Below are positions 34,196 to 43,824 of a DNA stretch of 47,245 bases, piece after piece. Source of the stretch: a bacterium BMS3Bbin05. GTDB lineage: Bacteria; Nitrospirota; Thermodesulfovibrionia; Thermodesulfovibrionales; BMS3Bbin05. The translations under genes were made by a program, and so were the position numbers. Under the pieces are notes generated by a model. The model saw only the letters and a list, made by a program, of their open reading frames with translations, made no database searches and was not told the origin of the DNA. Position 1 is the stretch's first letter. Each line of letters starts with the position of its first letter. The stretch is taken from the NCBI GenBank assembly GCA_002897855.1, contig BDTO01000006.1, forward strand, positions 1-47,245. The letters are read 5' to 3'.

Positions 34196-36247
34196 ATTTT
34201 TAAGACAAAGAAAATAGGTACAAAAATAATAATTCTTGTTGCAATGGTAATTTTTTTCATGATGGTTACAATTGCTGCAAGAATTGTAGTGTTGGAGAAA
34301 AAAGGTTTTACCGATGCTCTGAAAAATAAAGGTGAAAGCCTTGCTAAATTTATGGCCAAGGTGGCTCCCGCATCCATGCTGACATATGATGTGTTAATGC
34401 TGGACAAATATGCAAAGGAGATGACCAAGGACAAGGAAGTCATTTATGCCCTTATCTCGGATAAAAAAGGTAAACTTCTTTCTATGTCTTTAAATCAGGA
34501 AAATAGTCTAATTGCGGGCTTGAAAGACAAAAAGGATAATCAGGCGGGTCTTTTAGAGGAAATAAGGGGGATGAAAGATGTGATTGAAATAGAAACCCCC
34601 ATAATTTATGAGAATAGAACGATAGGGGCTGTCAGGGTTGGTTTAACAAAACAGGTATTAAATAAGAAAATAAAGGAGCAGCTATTAGAAATAATTATTG
34701 TTAGCCTTATTGGGATTATACTTGCAATAATAGCCATTGCGGCATATGTCAGAAAGGGAGTGGTTAGTCCCCTTAACAAAGATGTCTCTTTTGCGTACGT
34801 AATAGCTTCGGGAGATATGACACAGAGGCTCGATGTAAAATCCAATGATGAGATCGGGATGCTCGGAAAGAGTCTTAATAAAATGGCTGTGAATCTTAAA
34901 GAAATGGTTAATAAAATACAGATTTCATCAACTGATATAACAGAAGCAACAAGACATATAGATATGGATAAGTTGACAAAAGGCTCTGAATTACAGGCAA
35001 AATCAATCGATGCAACCTCTGTTGCAACAAACGAAATGAACTCTTCGATAAAGAGTGTTGCCAATACGGCAGAAAACCTCTTTCAGTCAGCGACAGAAAG
35101 CTCATCGGCAATATTGGAGATGACTGCTTCAATTGAAGAAGTTGCAAAGAGTACCGATACTTTATCCACGACCGTTCAAAACTCTTCATCATCCGTAGAG
35201 GAGATGACTGCATCGATAAAGCAGGTATCAACAAATCTAATTGTATTATCTGATGCCTTAGCGGATACGTCAGCTACCGTCAACGAATTCGCTGTCTCTC
35301 TGAAGAGCATAGATGCCAATGTGCATGAATCCGCCATTCTAACTGAACAGGTAAAGAAGGATGCATCCGAGTCCGGTTTGCAGGCTATTAAAAAGACCAC
35401 TGAGGGTATGAACAGGATAATAAAATCCGCAGATAAAACAAGCTCCGTAGTAAGTAAGCTCGGCGACATGTCTTCACAAATAGGGAATATCCTCAAGGTG
35501 ATAAGCGGTGTAGCCGATAAGACGAGTCTGCTTTCTTTAAATGCAGCTATAATTGCTGCCCAGGCAGGAGAACAAGGCAAGAGTTTTGCTGTGGTTGCTG
35601 ATGAGATAAGGAATCTCTCAGATAAAACAGCCTATTCTACCAAGGAGATAGCCTCTGTGATAGAGGCTGTGCGGGGTGAAATAGAGGAGGCCGTTTCTTC
35701 TATAAAAGAAGTTTCTGATAATGCAGGTAAGGGTATGAAGCTAACCGAAGAGGCCGGGGATGTGTTAAACAAAATTGTCGAAAGTTCCGACAGGTCTTCC
35801 CGGATGGCATGGGAAATCGAGAAGGCCACAAAGGAGCAGGCTAATGGAGTTGTGCAGATAAATGAAAGTATTGTGAAGTTTTCTGATATGATGAAACAGA
35901 TTACCCGGGCTACAAAGGAAATGGAGAAGGGTACCGAACAGATATTAATAGCTGTAGAAGAGGTGAAGGCTACATCTCAGCATGTGAGGACTGCAACAGT
36001 CGAACAAACCAAGGGAAGCAGACAGATAGATTCAATGGTCGAGGATGTCAATAGCATGGCGCAGTCTATTGCAGAGGCTACAAAGGAACAGATAAACGGG
36101 AGTGATCATGTTGTTAAGGAAATGGATCTGATTAAGGAAATAACCCAGCAGAATCTCGCTATTGCCTCAGAGGTAAAAAATGCCGTCGATACTCTTATCA
36201 GACAGGCAGAACTTCTACAAACAGAGATAAAGCGGTTTACAATCTGA
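34196..36247 (+). CDS. Methyl-accepting chemotaxis protein, probable ATT start
   Basis: A receptor of about 683 residues. TM1 is near residues 7-27 (KIIILVAMVIFFMMVTIAA) and TM2 near 166-186, with a periplasmic sensor domain between; a HAMP region follows. The signalling tip is LLSLNAAIIAAQAGEQGKSF, an IIAAQ variant of the usual IEAAR found in some environmental receptors. The frame is open upstream of ATG 34244, and that ATG would cut TM1 in half. AAAGGAG at 34180-34186 lies 9 bases before ATT 34196, which gives a full basic N terminus and TM1, so I prefer ATT as start. ATT starts are rare but known from infC. Otherwise a start mutation has occurred. Confidence 0.75.
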   Translation: MFKTKKIGTKIIILVAMVIFFMMVTIAARIVVLEKKGFTDALKNKGESLAKFMAKVAPASMLTYDVLMLDKYAKEMTKDKEVIYALISDKKGKLLSMSLNQENSLIAGLKDKKDNQAGLLEEIRGMKDVIEIETPIIYENRTIGAVRVGLTKQVLNKKIKEQLLEIIIVSLIGIILAIIAIAAYVRKGVVSPLNKDVSFAYVIASGDMTQRLDVKSNDEIGMLGKSLNKMAVNLKEMVNKIQISSTDITEATRHIDMDKLTKGSELQAKSIDATSVATNEMNSSIKSVANTAENLFQSATESSSAILEMTASIEEVAKSTDTLSTTVQNSSSSVEEMTASIKQVSTNLIVLSDALADTSATVNEFAVSLKSIDANVHESAILTEQVKKDASESGLQAIKKTTEGMNRIIKSADKTSSVVSKLGDMSSQIGNILKVISGVADKTSLLSLNAAIIAAQAGEQGKSFAVVADEIRNLSDKTAYSTKEIASVIEAVRGEIEEAVSSIKEVSDNAGKGMKLTEEAGDVLNKIVESSDRSSRMAWEIEKATKEQANGVVQINESIVKFSDMMKQITRATKEMEKGTEQILIAVEEVKATSQHVRTATVEQTKGSRQIDSMVEDVNSMAQSIAEATKEQINGSDHVVKEMDLIKEITQQNLAIASEVKNAVDTLIRQAELLQTEIKRFTI

Positions 36248-36323
36248 AGCCTCTCAGAATCCGCCTGTCGAACGTAAGGTTATTATGGACCGTATTTTAA
36301 CTTTTGCCGGCTCCTGTTGACTA

Positions 36324-38468
36324 TTACCTCTTAACCATCAATACTCCGCCGGATGCCGCTATTTTCTGAATGATTGATGAAAGCTGTTTTGTATCCCTGA
36401 CCTGCAATATGAAGGTCAGATGTGCATTCCGGTCTGAGTATGAGTTCGCTTCCAGATGTGATATGTTTATTTCCTCCGCTGAGATGAGGGCACTCAGGTT
36501 GGCAAGTATCCCGGGCCTGTCCACAGTTTCGACGAGTAGTTTTGCAGGTGTTGTTTCATTGTCATCTGGTTCCCATTCCACACTTACAATCCTGGCATCG
36601 TCCAATGCTACCCTCTGAAGATTGGGGCAGTCTTTTCTATGAATGGTTACTCCCTTCCCCCTCGTGACAAATCCGGTTAGTTCGTCTCCAGGGACTGGAT
36701 AACAGCATTTGCCTATATTATAGAGAATGTTGTCAATTCCCTTTATGTTTATTCCTTTGTACTCCTTCTGTTCTTTTATATTCTTCGTATGCAGAGCAAT
36801 TTCATCTTCTATTCCCTTTTCTTTGGGTGGGAGTAGTCTGTTTGCAACCTGGTGCGGCGATATCTTACCGAATCCAATGGACACGTACAGGTCTTCAGGA
36901 GATTTTATGCTGAAGGATTCAATTATGGTTTTCAATTTCTTTGACTTGAGGTGAGAGAGAGGAATATTGTGTCTCTTCAGTTCAGTTTCGAGAAGCCTTG
37001 TCCCCAGTATGACACCCTGCTTTCGTTCCTCTTTTTTGATCCACTGTTTTATCCTGTTCCTGGCCCTCTGAGTAACAACAAATTTCAGCCAGTCCTTGCT
37101 TGGCCCGTGGGTTTTTGAAGTAATAATGTCTATGGTATCTCCATTCTGGAGGTGATACCTCAGCGGAACTATCCTGCCGTTTGCCTTGGCGCCTACACAG
37201 TGATGACCAACTTCGGTATGTATGGCATAGGCAAAGTCTACAGGTGTAGAACCTGCGGGTAATTCCTGAATCTCTCCCTTTGGTGTTATTACATAAACGA
37301 CTTCGGGCGTCACCTCTCCCTTTACTTCCTCCAAAAATTCCTTTGCATCCCTTTGGTCTTTCTGGGACTTCACCATTTCTCTCAGCCAGGTTATGTATTT
37401 GGCGTCCCTTTCATTGACTTTTCCTTTTTCCTTGTAAACCCAGTGTGATGCAATACCTTCTTCAGCGATCAGGTGCATCTCTCTGGTTCTGACCTGAAAT
37501 TCTACTCTTAACCCTCCGGGACCTATCACGGTCGTATGAAGTGACTGGTAAAGGTTGGATTTCGGCATTGCAATGTAATCCTTGAACTGACCGGGGATGG
37601 GTGTCCAGATCGAGTGTATAATTCCTAACGTTGCATAGCAACTCGATTTTGTATCTGTTATTATTCTAATACCCAGTACATCATGGATCTGGTCAAACAG
37701 GATTCGCTGTGAAACCATTTTCTGATAAATGCCGTAATAGTGTTTCACACGCCAGCTGACCTCAGCTTCTATGCCCTCTTTATTTATCTCTTTCTTGATT
37801 ATGTCCGATACGCTGTTCATGTATTCTTCGAGTTCCTCTTTCTTCTTTGCGACCTTGCTGACTGTATCCCTGTAAACTTCAGGCATCAGGAATTTAAAAC
37901 TGAGGTCCTCAAAGCTTGACTTGAGCCATCCTATGCCGAGACGATTGGCGAGCGGCGCATATATGTCGAGGGTCTCGGCTGCGATCCTTCGCTGTTTGGC
38001 AGGCGGGAGATATTCGAGGGTGTTCATATTATGTAACCTGTCTGCGAATTTAATGATTATAACCCTTATGTCTTCGGCCATGGCAAGGAACATCTTCCTG
38101 AAATTTTCGGCCTGTGTTTCTTTATATGATTTCGGTTCCATCCTGCTTAATTTGGTCAGGCCTTCGACCAAAAAGGCGACTTCGTTGCCGAAGATGCCCC
38201 TTATATCATCAATAAGTGTTGCAGTGTCCTCAACCGTATCATGCAGAAGGCCGGCTATTATTGCCTTGTAATCCATATGCATGTCTGCGAGAATTGATGC
38301 AACCGCAAGGGGATGACCTATATATGGAGAACCTTCAATCCTCTTCTGACTGCAATGAGCTTCATGAGAGAAATAGTAGGCCTTTCGCAAAAGAGAGACG
38401 TCGGCGTCAGGTTCATAGGTAAGTATTTTGTCCTGTAACTCTTTTAATGTCGGCATCTTTTTTGTCAT
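36324..38468 (-). CDS. Rel/SpoT bifunctional (p)ppGpp synthetase/hydrolase
   Basis: About 714 residues. The HD hydrolase domain is intact (HSEAHCSQKRIEGSPYIGHP and LLHDTVEDT). The synthetase domain has VKHYYGIYQKM, DVLGIRIITD and the YQSLHTTV/EFQVRTREMH region. TGS (VITPKGEIQELPAGSTPVDF), a conserved Cys zinc-type region and a C-terminal ACT domain (VETVDRPGILANLSALISAE) follow. It should both make and degrade the alarmone. Start uncertain: ATG 38468 (MTKK) or 38456, neither with a clear ribosome site; ATG 38498 would overlap a TATAAT-like box. It follows recJ with a MITE in the gap. Confidence 0.94.
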   Translation of the reverse strand: MTKKMPTLKELQDKILTYEPDADVSLLRKAYYFSHEAHCSQKRIEGSPYIGHPLAVASILADMHMDYKAIIAGLLHDTVEDTATLIDDIRGIFGNEVAFLVEGLTKLSRMEPKSYKETQAENFRKMFLAMAEDIRVIIIKFADRLHNMNTLEYLPPAKQRRIAAETLDIYAPLANRLGIGWLKSSFEDLSFKFLMPEVYRDTVSKVAKKKEELEEYMNSVSDIIKKEINKEGIEAEVSWRVKHYYGIYQKMVSQRILFDQIHDVLGIRIITDTKSSCYATLGIIHSIWTPIPGQFKDYIAMPKSNLYQSLHTTVIGPGGLRVEFQVRTREMHLIAEEGIASHWVYKEKGKVNERDAKYITWLREMVKSQKDQRDAKEFLEEVKGEVTPEVVYVITPKGEIQELPAGSTPVDFAYAIHTEVGHHCVGAKANGRIVPLRYHLQNGDTIDIITSKTHGPSKDWLKFVVTQRARNRIKQWIKKEERKQGVILGTRLLETELKRHNIPLSHLKSKKLKTIIESFSIKSPEDLYVSIGFGKISPHQVANRLLPPKEKGIEDEIALHTKNIKEQKEYKGINIKGIDNILYNIGKCCYPVPGDELTGFVTRGKGVTIHRKDCPNLQRVALDDARIVSVEWEPDDNETTPAKLLVETVDRPGILANLSALISAEEINISHLEANSYSDRNAHLTFILQVRDTKQLSSIIQKIAASGGVLMVKR

Positions 38469-38533
38469 ATTTTTATTATACAACTTTGATAAGTTCAATA
38501 TCGTCGTGGTAACGGCCGGTGAAGCGGTTCTTG

Positions 38534-38698
38534 CAGGCTGTTGGAAAACTCCTTAATTGTCTACCCCTGAAATAAATTCAGGGCAGGCTCCGGACGTGTT
38601 TCGGTGTCTCCTGATCCATTATTTTATTGGATGTCCCGGGCTTAATTCGGGATTCAGCATGACACATTGTACTGTTTTGTGCCTTTTTCAACAGCCTG
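38534..38698. repeat. Second MITE family between recJ and rel
   Basis: A 165-bp element bounded by CAGGCTGTTGGAAAA (38534-38548) and TTTTTCAACAGCCTG (38684-38698), a 14/15 inverted match. The interior has no ORF and contains small palindromes. Similar ends, with CAACAGCC, are common dispersed repeats in environmental bacteria. It separates rel from recJ and may provide or block transcription. The remainder of the 38469-38772 gap has no gene. Confidence 0.7.
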
Positions 38699-38772
38699 TT
38701 GAATTCCGGGTCATCTATTGCCGGTTCAGTATTATGATAATAAGGGTATAAACTGCAGTAAATCTTAAGAGT

Positions 38773-40464
38773 TCATAATGTTGACGGCCTCATTGTCTTT
38801 ATCTGCAGTTGCAGGGACCTGCTGCCGTTCCATTCATTTACTGCGGGGGAAAAAACAGCATCAATATGGCCGGGTGAGTCTATGTCCTTATAAATGCTGC
38901 TCATACTGAATCCGATAGCGTCCAGAGTGCGGTAACCCTGCCGCAGTCTCATTTTAAGGTGATTGTTGCCGACGGATTTGTGAGAAATGACTTCAAGCCG
39001 TCTCGATGCAAGGAGCGGTTCTTCATTCCCGGGACCAAAAGGGCCGATTTTCATCAACTCGGCGATAAGCGGGAAGCTTATATCTTTCAGTGTTACCTCT
39101 GCGTCGATTAAGAGTTCATTCTTACAGTCAGGGGATTTAAGGACATCTGAAATTATTTCGTGCATCTTCAGTTCAAAGTCTCTCATGTTTTTGATATGGA
39201 GGGTTAGTCCGGCTGCCTGTTTGTGCCCACCGTATGTCACAAGGTATTCTGAACACATGGAGAGTCCCCGGCAGATGTCAAATGCCGGAACGCTTCTGGC
39301 AGAGCCGCGGGCGATGCCGTCCCTGACAGAAAAGATAAATGTCGGACGATGATATATATCCGCAATCTTTGATGCTACTATGCCTACCACGCCTTCGTGC
39401 CACTCTTCGCTGGATAGCATGATACAGCTTCCGAAAGACCGTGACTTCAGCATGGATAGCGTTTCATTGAAAACGATTTCTTCAATTCTCTGTCTTCTGG
39501 CATTATTGTTGTCAAGGACACGTGCGATCCTGTATGTTTCATCAATGTTGCCGGACATGAATAGCCTTACAACTTCAGATGCCTCTGCAATTCTGCCCGA
39601 TGCATTTATACGCGGAATAATACCGAAACTGAGACCCCCTTCACTGATTTGCCTGCCGTTAACAGAGGCCACTTCACGAAGTGCCCTTATAGACTCCCTT
39701 GAGTTCCGATTAATCAGTTCGAGGCCCTTTTTGATTATGAGCCTGTTGTCCCCGGTCAATGGAACCATATCAGCTATGGTGCCGATAGCGGCAAGGTCAA
39801 ACAATTCAAGTGAATCGGCAATGCCTAAAAGTGCAATTGATATCTTGAGCGCTATCCCGGCACCGCAGAGAGGCAATTGACCATCAGGCGGCATGAGCCC
39901 CGGGTTTACTACTGCATAAGCATCAGGCAGCTTATGAGCCCCGTATTCGTCTTTATATGGTTCGTGGTGGTCGGTAATTATTACATCGATGCCATTCCTG
40001 CGCGCCTCCGATGTCTCATCAAACGAGCCGATCCCGCAATCAACTGTTATGATCAGACGGGCCCCGTTTTTTTTTGCTACTTTTATGGCTTCAGTATTGA
40101 ATCCGTAACCGTGTTTAAAGCGGTTGGGTATAAAATAATTGCAACCGATGCCAAGTTTTATGAGCGTATGAAGCAGAATTGATGTTGATGTTGTACCGTC
40201 CGCGTCATAGTCTCCGTGAACGACTACTTTTTCTCCCGATTCGGCGGCTCTCCTGATCCTTTTGACAGCCTTTTTCATGCCGGGCAGGACAAAAGGGTCT
40301 GCCATGCTGCTTAATTCAGGATCAATGAAGCTGCGTACCCGTTCAGGAGTATTGATGCCCCTGTTGACCAGGATTTGCGCCGTAAGGGGGTTGATGGATA
40401 CACTTCTTGTAATATAATCAATGTATTCCCGGTTTGTTTTTTTTAACAGCCATTTCCTGTTCAT
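38773..40464 (-). CDS. recJ: RecJ: single-strand DNA 5'-3' exonuclease
   Basis: A 563-residue DHH-family nuclease. Metal-binding motifs are HGDYDADGTTS at 83-93 and IITDHHEPYKDEYG; the DHHA1 part contains VTYGGHKQAAGLTLHIK, and an OB-like tail follows. RecJ trims 5' ends during recombination and base-excision or mismatch repair. It lies 89 bp downstream of secF on the same strand, a common arrangement. The start codon ATG 40464 has only a weak ribosome site. Confidence 0.95.
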   Translation of the reverse strand: MNRKWLLKKTNREYIDYITRSVSINPLTAQILVNRGINTPERVRSFIDPELSSMADPFVLPGMKKAVKRIRRAAESGEKVVVHGDYDADGTTSTSILLHTLIKLGIGCNYFIPNRFKHGYGFNTEAIKVAKKNGARLIITVDCGIGSFDETSEARRNGIDVIITDHHEPYKDEYGAHKLPDAYAVVNPGLMPPDGQLPLCGAGIALKISIALLGIADSLELFDLAAIGTIADMVPLTGDNRLIIKKGLELINRNSRESIRALREVASVNGRQISEGGLSFGIIPRINASGRIAEASEVVRLFMSGNIDETYRIARVLDNNNARRQRIEEIVFNETLSMLKSRSFGSCIMLSSEEWHEGVVGIVASKIADIYHRPTFIFSVRDGIARGSARSVPAFDICRGLSMCSEYLVTYGGHKQAAGLTLHIKNMRDFELKMHEIISDVLKSPDCKNELLIDAEVTLKDISFPLIAELMKIGPFGPGNEEPLLASRRLEVISHKSVGNNHLKMRLRQGYRTLDAIGFSMSSIYKDIDSPGHIDAVFSPAVNEWNGSRSLQLQIKTMRPSTL

Positions 40465-40553
40465 CGATCTAAAGAACCCGGGCGCCGATATAATGAATCA
40501 CGAACCGGTTAACGCCGTGCTGACAGGATTGTGAAAAGTGATATTAATGTCAT

Positions 40554-41471
40554 TCACCTGTTTTTGAACCTCAGCGGTTTTTTGCCTCCCCAGAGCAATA
40601 CTATAGGACTTGCGACAAATATCGATGAATAGGTGCCGACTATGATTCCCAGTATCATGGCAAGCGCAAAAGTATGAATAACCTCTCCTCCGAATACAAA
40701 GAGTGCACCGGCCGCAAGGAGGGTTGTCAATGATGTGATAAGGGTTCTTGACAATGTTTCATTTATGCTTCTGTTGATGACTTTCTCAACAGGTTCTTTT
40801 ATGACCATTCTGAGATTTTCTCTTATCCTGTCAAAAACAACTACTGTATCAGTCAGAGAATAGCCGGCTATTGTAAGCAGGGCGCTGACGACAATCAGAT
40901 TTATCTCGATCTTCATCAGATTGAACAAACCGAGAACGGCAAGTACATCATGGAAAGTTGCGGCGGTGGCTCCCACACTGAACCTGAACTGAAACCTCCA
41001 GGCGATATAGATTAGAATTCCGATAGTTGCGGCAATGATAGCCCACAGGGCATCTTCCCGGAGTTTTTTGCCTACTTTCGGGCCTATCTCCATTACGGAA
41101 TCCACTGTAACACTTTTTGCCGTGAAGTGAGACTTGAGGCTGGCAATGATGGTATCCGCTATGCCGCCCAGCTTGGTCTCTTTTTTCTTGACCTTTATAA
41201 GTACCTTGTTGACGGTGGGCAGATCCTGCAGTTCGACATCCGTTATACCCTTCCTGTCAAGCGCTTCCCTTACCTCCTGCAGGGGCACGTGCTTGTCGAA
41301 CTTTACCTGCACCTGTGTGCCTCCCGCAAAGTCGATGCCCAGATTTGCAGTCCCTTTTACTATCTGAAATATGGCAAATATTCCCGAAAGTACAAGTAGT
41401 GCTGAAATGGTAAAGGCAATGTATTTTTTGCCCATGAAATCAATATTGGTGTTTTTGACGATCTCGATCAT
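40554..41471 (-). CDS. secF: SecF: protein translocase subunit
   Basis: Inner-membrane RND-type partner of SecD that uses the proton gradient to help release exported proteins. The 305 residues contain six TM helices; [16 protein letters not shown] follows TM1, and the periplasmic P1-type loop follows. The conserved [21 protein letters not shown] region is present. ATG 41471 overlaps the secD TGA by 4 bp. Confidence 0.97.
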   Translation of the reverse strand: MIEIVKNTNIDFMGKKYIAFTISALLVLSGIFAIFQIVKGTANLGIDFAGGTQVQVKFDKHVPLQEVREALDRKGITDVELQDLPTVNKVLIKVKKKETKLGGIADTIIASLKSHFTAKSVTVDSVMEIGPKVGKKLREDALWAIIAATIGILIYIAWRFQFRFSVGATAATFHDVLAVLGLFNLMKIEINLIVVSALLTIAGYSLTDTVVVFDRIRENLRMVIKEPVEKVINRSINETLSRTLITSLTTLLAAGALFVFGGEVIHTFALAMILGIIVGTYSSIFVASPIVLLWGGKKPLRFKNR

Positions 41472-43093
41472 ATGCTCAGCTTTTTAACCTCCTTCCGGCT
41501 GTTTATAAGGTCAAAGATGGACTTGGTGCCAATCAACGCCGTAAAAAGATTGATTGCTACACCAAGGCTCAGTGTTACGGCAAAACCTTTTATCGGACCC
41601 GTACCAAACTGGAACAGGACCGCTGCAGTTATCAGGGTTGTAACATGTGAGTCAACTATGGTAATAAATGCCTTGTCATAACCGGCATCTACTGCTGCTC
41701 TTGGAGTTTTCCCGGCCCTCAGTTCCTCCCTCATCCTTTCGAACATCAGTACATTGGAATCAACCGCCATGCCGATTGCAAGAATGACCCCCGCAATCCC
41801 GGGGAGGGTAAGTGTGGCATTCAATGCGCCCATTGCACCAAGCAGCAGTATTATGTTAAGTATAAGAGCAAAATCCGCTATGACTCCCGAGAGCTTGTAG
41901 TAAATTATCATGAAGCAGATTACAAGCATGATGGCTATGATGCCGGCAATCTTGCCCGCCTCAATGGAGTCTCTCCCCAGAGATGGTCCAACAGTGAGAT
42001 TCTGAAGCATTTTCAAGGGAGCGGGCAGGGCGCCTGCCTTGAGCACTATCGCAAGATCCTTTGCCTCTTTCATGCTAAAACTACCGGTTATCTGTGCATT
42101 CCCTCCGGCTATTCTGTCCTGTATGACAGGCGCCGAATAAACATTGTTATCCAGTATTATGGCCAGCCTTTTCTTTATGTACTTCCCGGTGACTTCTTCA
42201 AAGACCTTTGCGCCGGCAGAGTTGAATTTAAGTGATACATATGGTTCATTATATCTCTGGTCTATGTTTACCCTTGCACTCTCCAGCAGATCACCCGTAA
42301 GGAGAACCTTCTTTTTCAACAAAATCGGTTTCCTTGTTACTGCTCCCGTTTCACGGTCCACGACGCGCTGGAAGAGGATTTCATCGTCTTTCGGGATTTG
42401 CCCCTTTATCTTCGCAAACATCTCTTCCTCTTCACCCGGTTTTATGTAGCTTGGCAATTTGGCTGCAAGAGGCGCTTCGTCGTCTACGAGCTTGAATTCG
42501 AGCTGGGCGGTCTTCCCGATCAGATCTATGGCCCTCTTCGGGTCCTTCACCCCGGGCAGCTGTACCACTATCTCGTTTGTCCCCTGCCTCTGAATTGTCG
42601 GCTCTGCAACTCCAAACTGGTCAATCCTGTTACGAATGGTTTCGAGCGCCTGGTCTGCGGCCGAATTTTTTATCCTCTTTGCTTCTTTTGCTGCCAACCG
42701 GTATGTGAGTATGCCTGAAGAAGTATTTGAAGGCTTGAGTATCGGGTAATTATCCTCGATGGCACTTCTGATATCCATGTTGTTTGCAGATATTTTTATA
42801 GCTGAGTCTTCCGTGGTAACTTTTGCATTAAGCTTCTTTTTTTGAAGTATATCCTGAACGTTCGAGGCTATCCTTTCTATGGTGGTCTCCACTGCCTTGT
42901 CTCCCTCGACTTCAAAGACAAGATTGATGCCGCCCTGAAGATCAAGGCCCAATGTAATGCCTCCGTTAGGCATATTATTCTTCCACCACCCGGGCATATC
43001 CCTGTAAAAAGGCATATCCGGCAGGAGGAAAATAAATGATAGAACTATGAAACAGCCAATAAGGGAAAATTTCCAGATGAGTCTCTTGTTCAT
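41468..43093 (-). CDS. secD: SecD: protein translocase subunit
   Basis: Partner of SecF in the Sec holotranslocon. At 541 residues it has TM1 followed by [17 protein letters not shown], a large periplasmic domain (about 70-340), then five TM helices with the conserved [21 protein letters not shown] motif. GAGGAGGTTAG precedes ATG 43093. It is translationally coupled to secF. Confidence 0.97.
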   Translation of the reverse strand: MNKRLIWKFSLIGCFIVLSFIFLLPDMPFYRDMPGWWKNNMPNGGITLGLDLQGGINLVFEVEGDKAVETTIERIASNVQDILQKKKLNAKVTTEDSAIKISANNMDIRSAIEDNYPILKPSNTSSGILTYRLAAKEAKRIKNSAADQALETIRNRIDQFGVAEPTIQRQGTNEIVVQLPGVKDPKRAIDLIGKTAQLEFKLVDDEAPLAAKLPSYIKPGEEEEMFAKIKGQIPKDDEILFQRVVDRETGAVTRKPILLKKKVLLTGDLLESARVNIDQRYNEPYVSLKFNSAGAKVFEEVTGKYIKKRLAIILDNNVYSAPVIQDRIAGGNAQITGSFSMKEAKDLAIVLKAGALPAPLKMLQNLTVGPSLGRDSIEAGKIAGIIAIMLVICFMIIYYKLSGVIADFALILNIILLLGAMGALNATLTLPGIAGVILAIGMAVDSNVLMFERMREELRAGKTPRAAVDAGYDKAFITIVDSHVTTLITAAVLFQFGTGPIKGFAVTLSLGVAINLFTALIGTKSIFDLINSRKEVKKLSI

Positions 43094-43119
43094 CTAACCT
43101 CCTCAGTAGAAATAGAATA

Positions 43120-43141
43120 AAAGCCTTCTTTTGAAGGCTTT
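43120..43141 (-). terminator. Hairpin between yajC and secD
   Basis: AAAGCCTTC/GAAGGCTTT around a 4-base loop, followed on the minus strand by TTATT. It lies in the 130-bp yajC-secD gap and could act as a leaky terminator or mRNA stabiliser. Confidence 0.5.
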
Positions 43142-43223
43142 CAGCCGTTCATTTTTATTAAATTATTAAAAAATGATAATACTTTACAGCTAAACCTTAG
43201 AGTTCAAATCATTTGAACTTGTT

Positions 43224-43559
43224 CTAATCTTCGTCTGCAGAAGATCTGATTGTCGCTATATTTGCCTTTCCGATTTTTATTTTTGTATTTTCTGCAATCT
43301 TTACAACAACGGTATTTTCCGATACCAACTCGACCAAACCATAAATACCGCCCGAAGTGACAACCTTGTCGCCTTTTTTCAATGCTCCCAACATTTCCCT
43401 GTGCTGTTTGGCTTTCTTTTGCTGTGGCCTGATCAGAAGGAAATAAAAGATCGCAAATATTATAATCAGTGGCAGAAAGCTGGCAAACATTGATTGGGGG
43501 CCACCCTGTGCACCCGTTTGGGCTCCCGGGCCCATAGCCCATGCTATAGAATTAAACAT
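43224..43559 (-). CDS. yajC: YajC: preprotein translocase accessory subunit
   Basis: A 111-residue single-TM protein of the SecDF-YajC complex. The TM and basic border are PLIIIFAIFYFLLIRPQQKKAKQ; the cytoplasmic domain contains LKKGDKVVTSGGIYGLV, the family signature. GGAGGTG precedes ATG 43559. It heads the yajC-secD-secF-recJ run. Confidence 0.95.
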   Translation of the reverse strand: MFNSIAWAMGPGAQTGAQGGPQSMFASFLPLIIIFAIFYFLLIRPQQKKAKQHREMLGALKKGDKVVTSGGIYGLVELVSENTVVVKIAENTKIKIGKANIATIRSSADED

Positions 43560-43636
43560 AATTCACCTCCATGTTAACTTTCAAAATTTTGGCTTTTATA
43601 CTAACCTTTTCCCGGATTTTAATCAAGGCTGGCGTT

Positions 43637-43772
43637 GCAAAAAGTCGCCGGATACTTCGTTGCATTAAATTATCTCCTCACTGCGGCGTCAATAAGTACG
43701 CCTCATTCGTCGAAATTTATGCGCCTTGTATCTGGGTTTTTTGCTTAGCCATCCCCTTTGTGGACTTTTTAT
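43637..43772. repeat. Degenerate dispersed repeat upstream of yajC
   Basis: A structured non-coding stretch with outer arms AAAAAGTC (43639-43646) and GACTTTTT (43763-43770) and an inner hairpin GGCGT/ACGCC (43685-43702). It resembles a palindromic dispersed element often seen next to genes in environmental Proteobacteria and related bacteria. It fills most of the 265-bp gap between yajC and the uvrA stop. Confidence 0.4.
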
Positions 43773-43824
43773 ATGTCTATCGATCAAGGCCGGATACCCC
43801 AAAATAGAGATAAAAAACTGTTAT

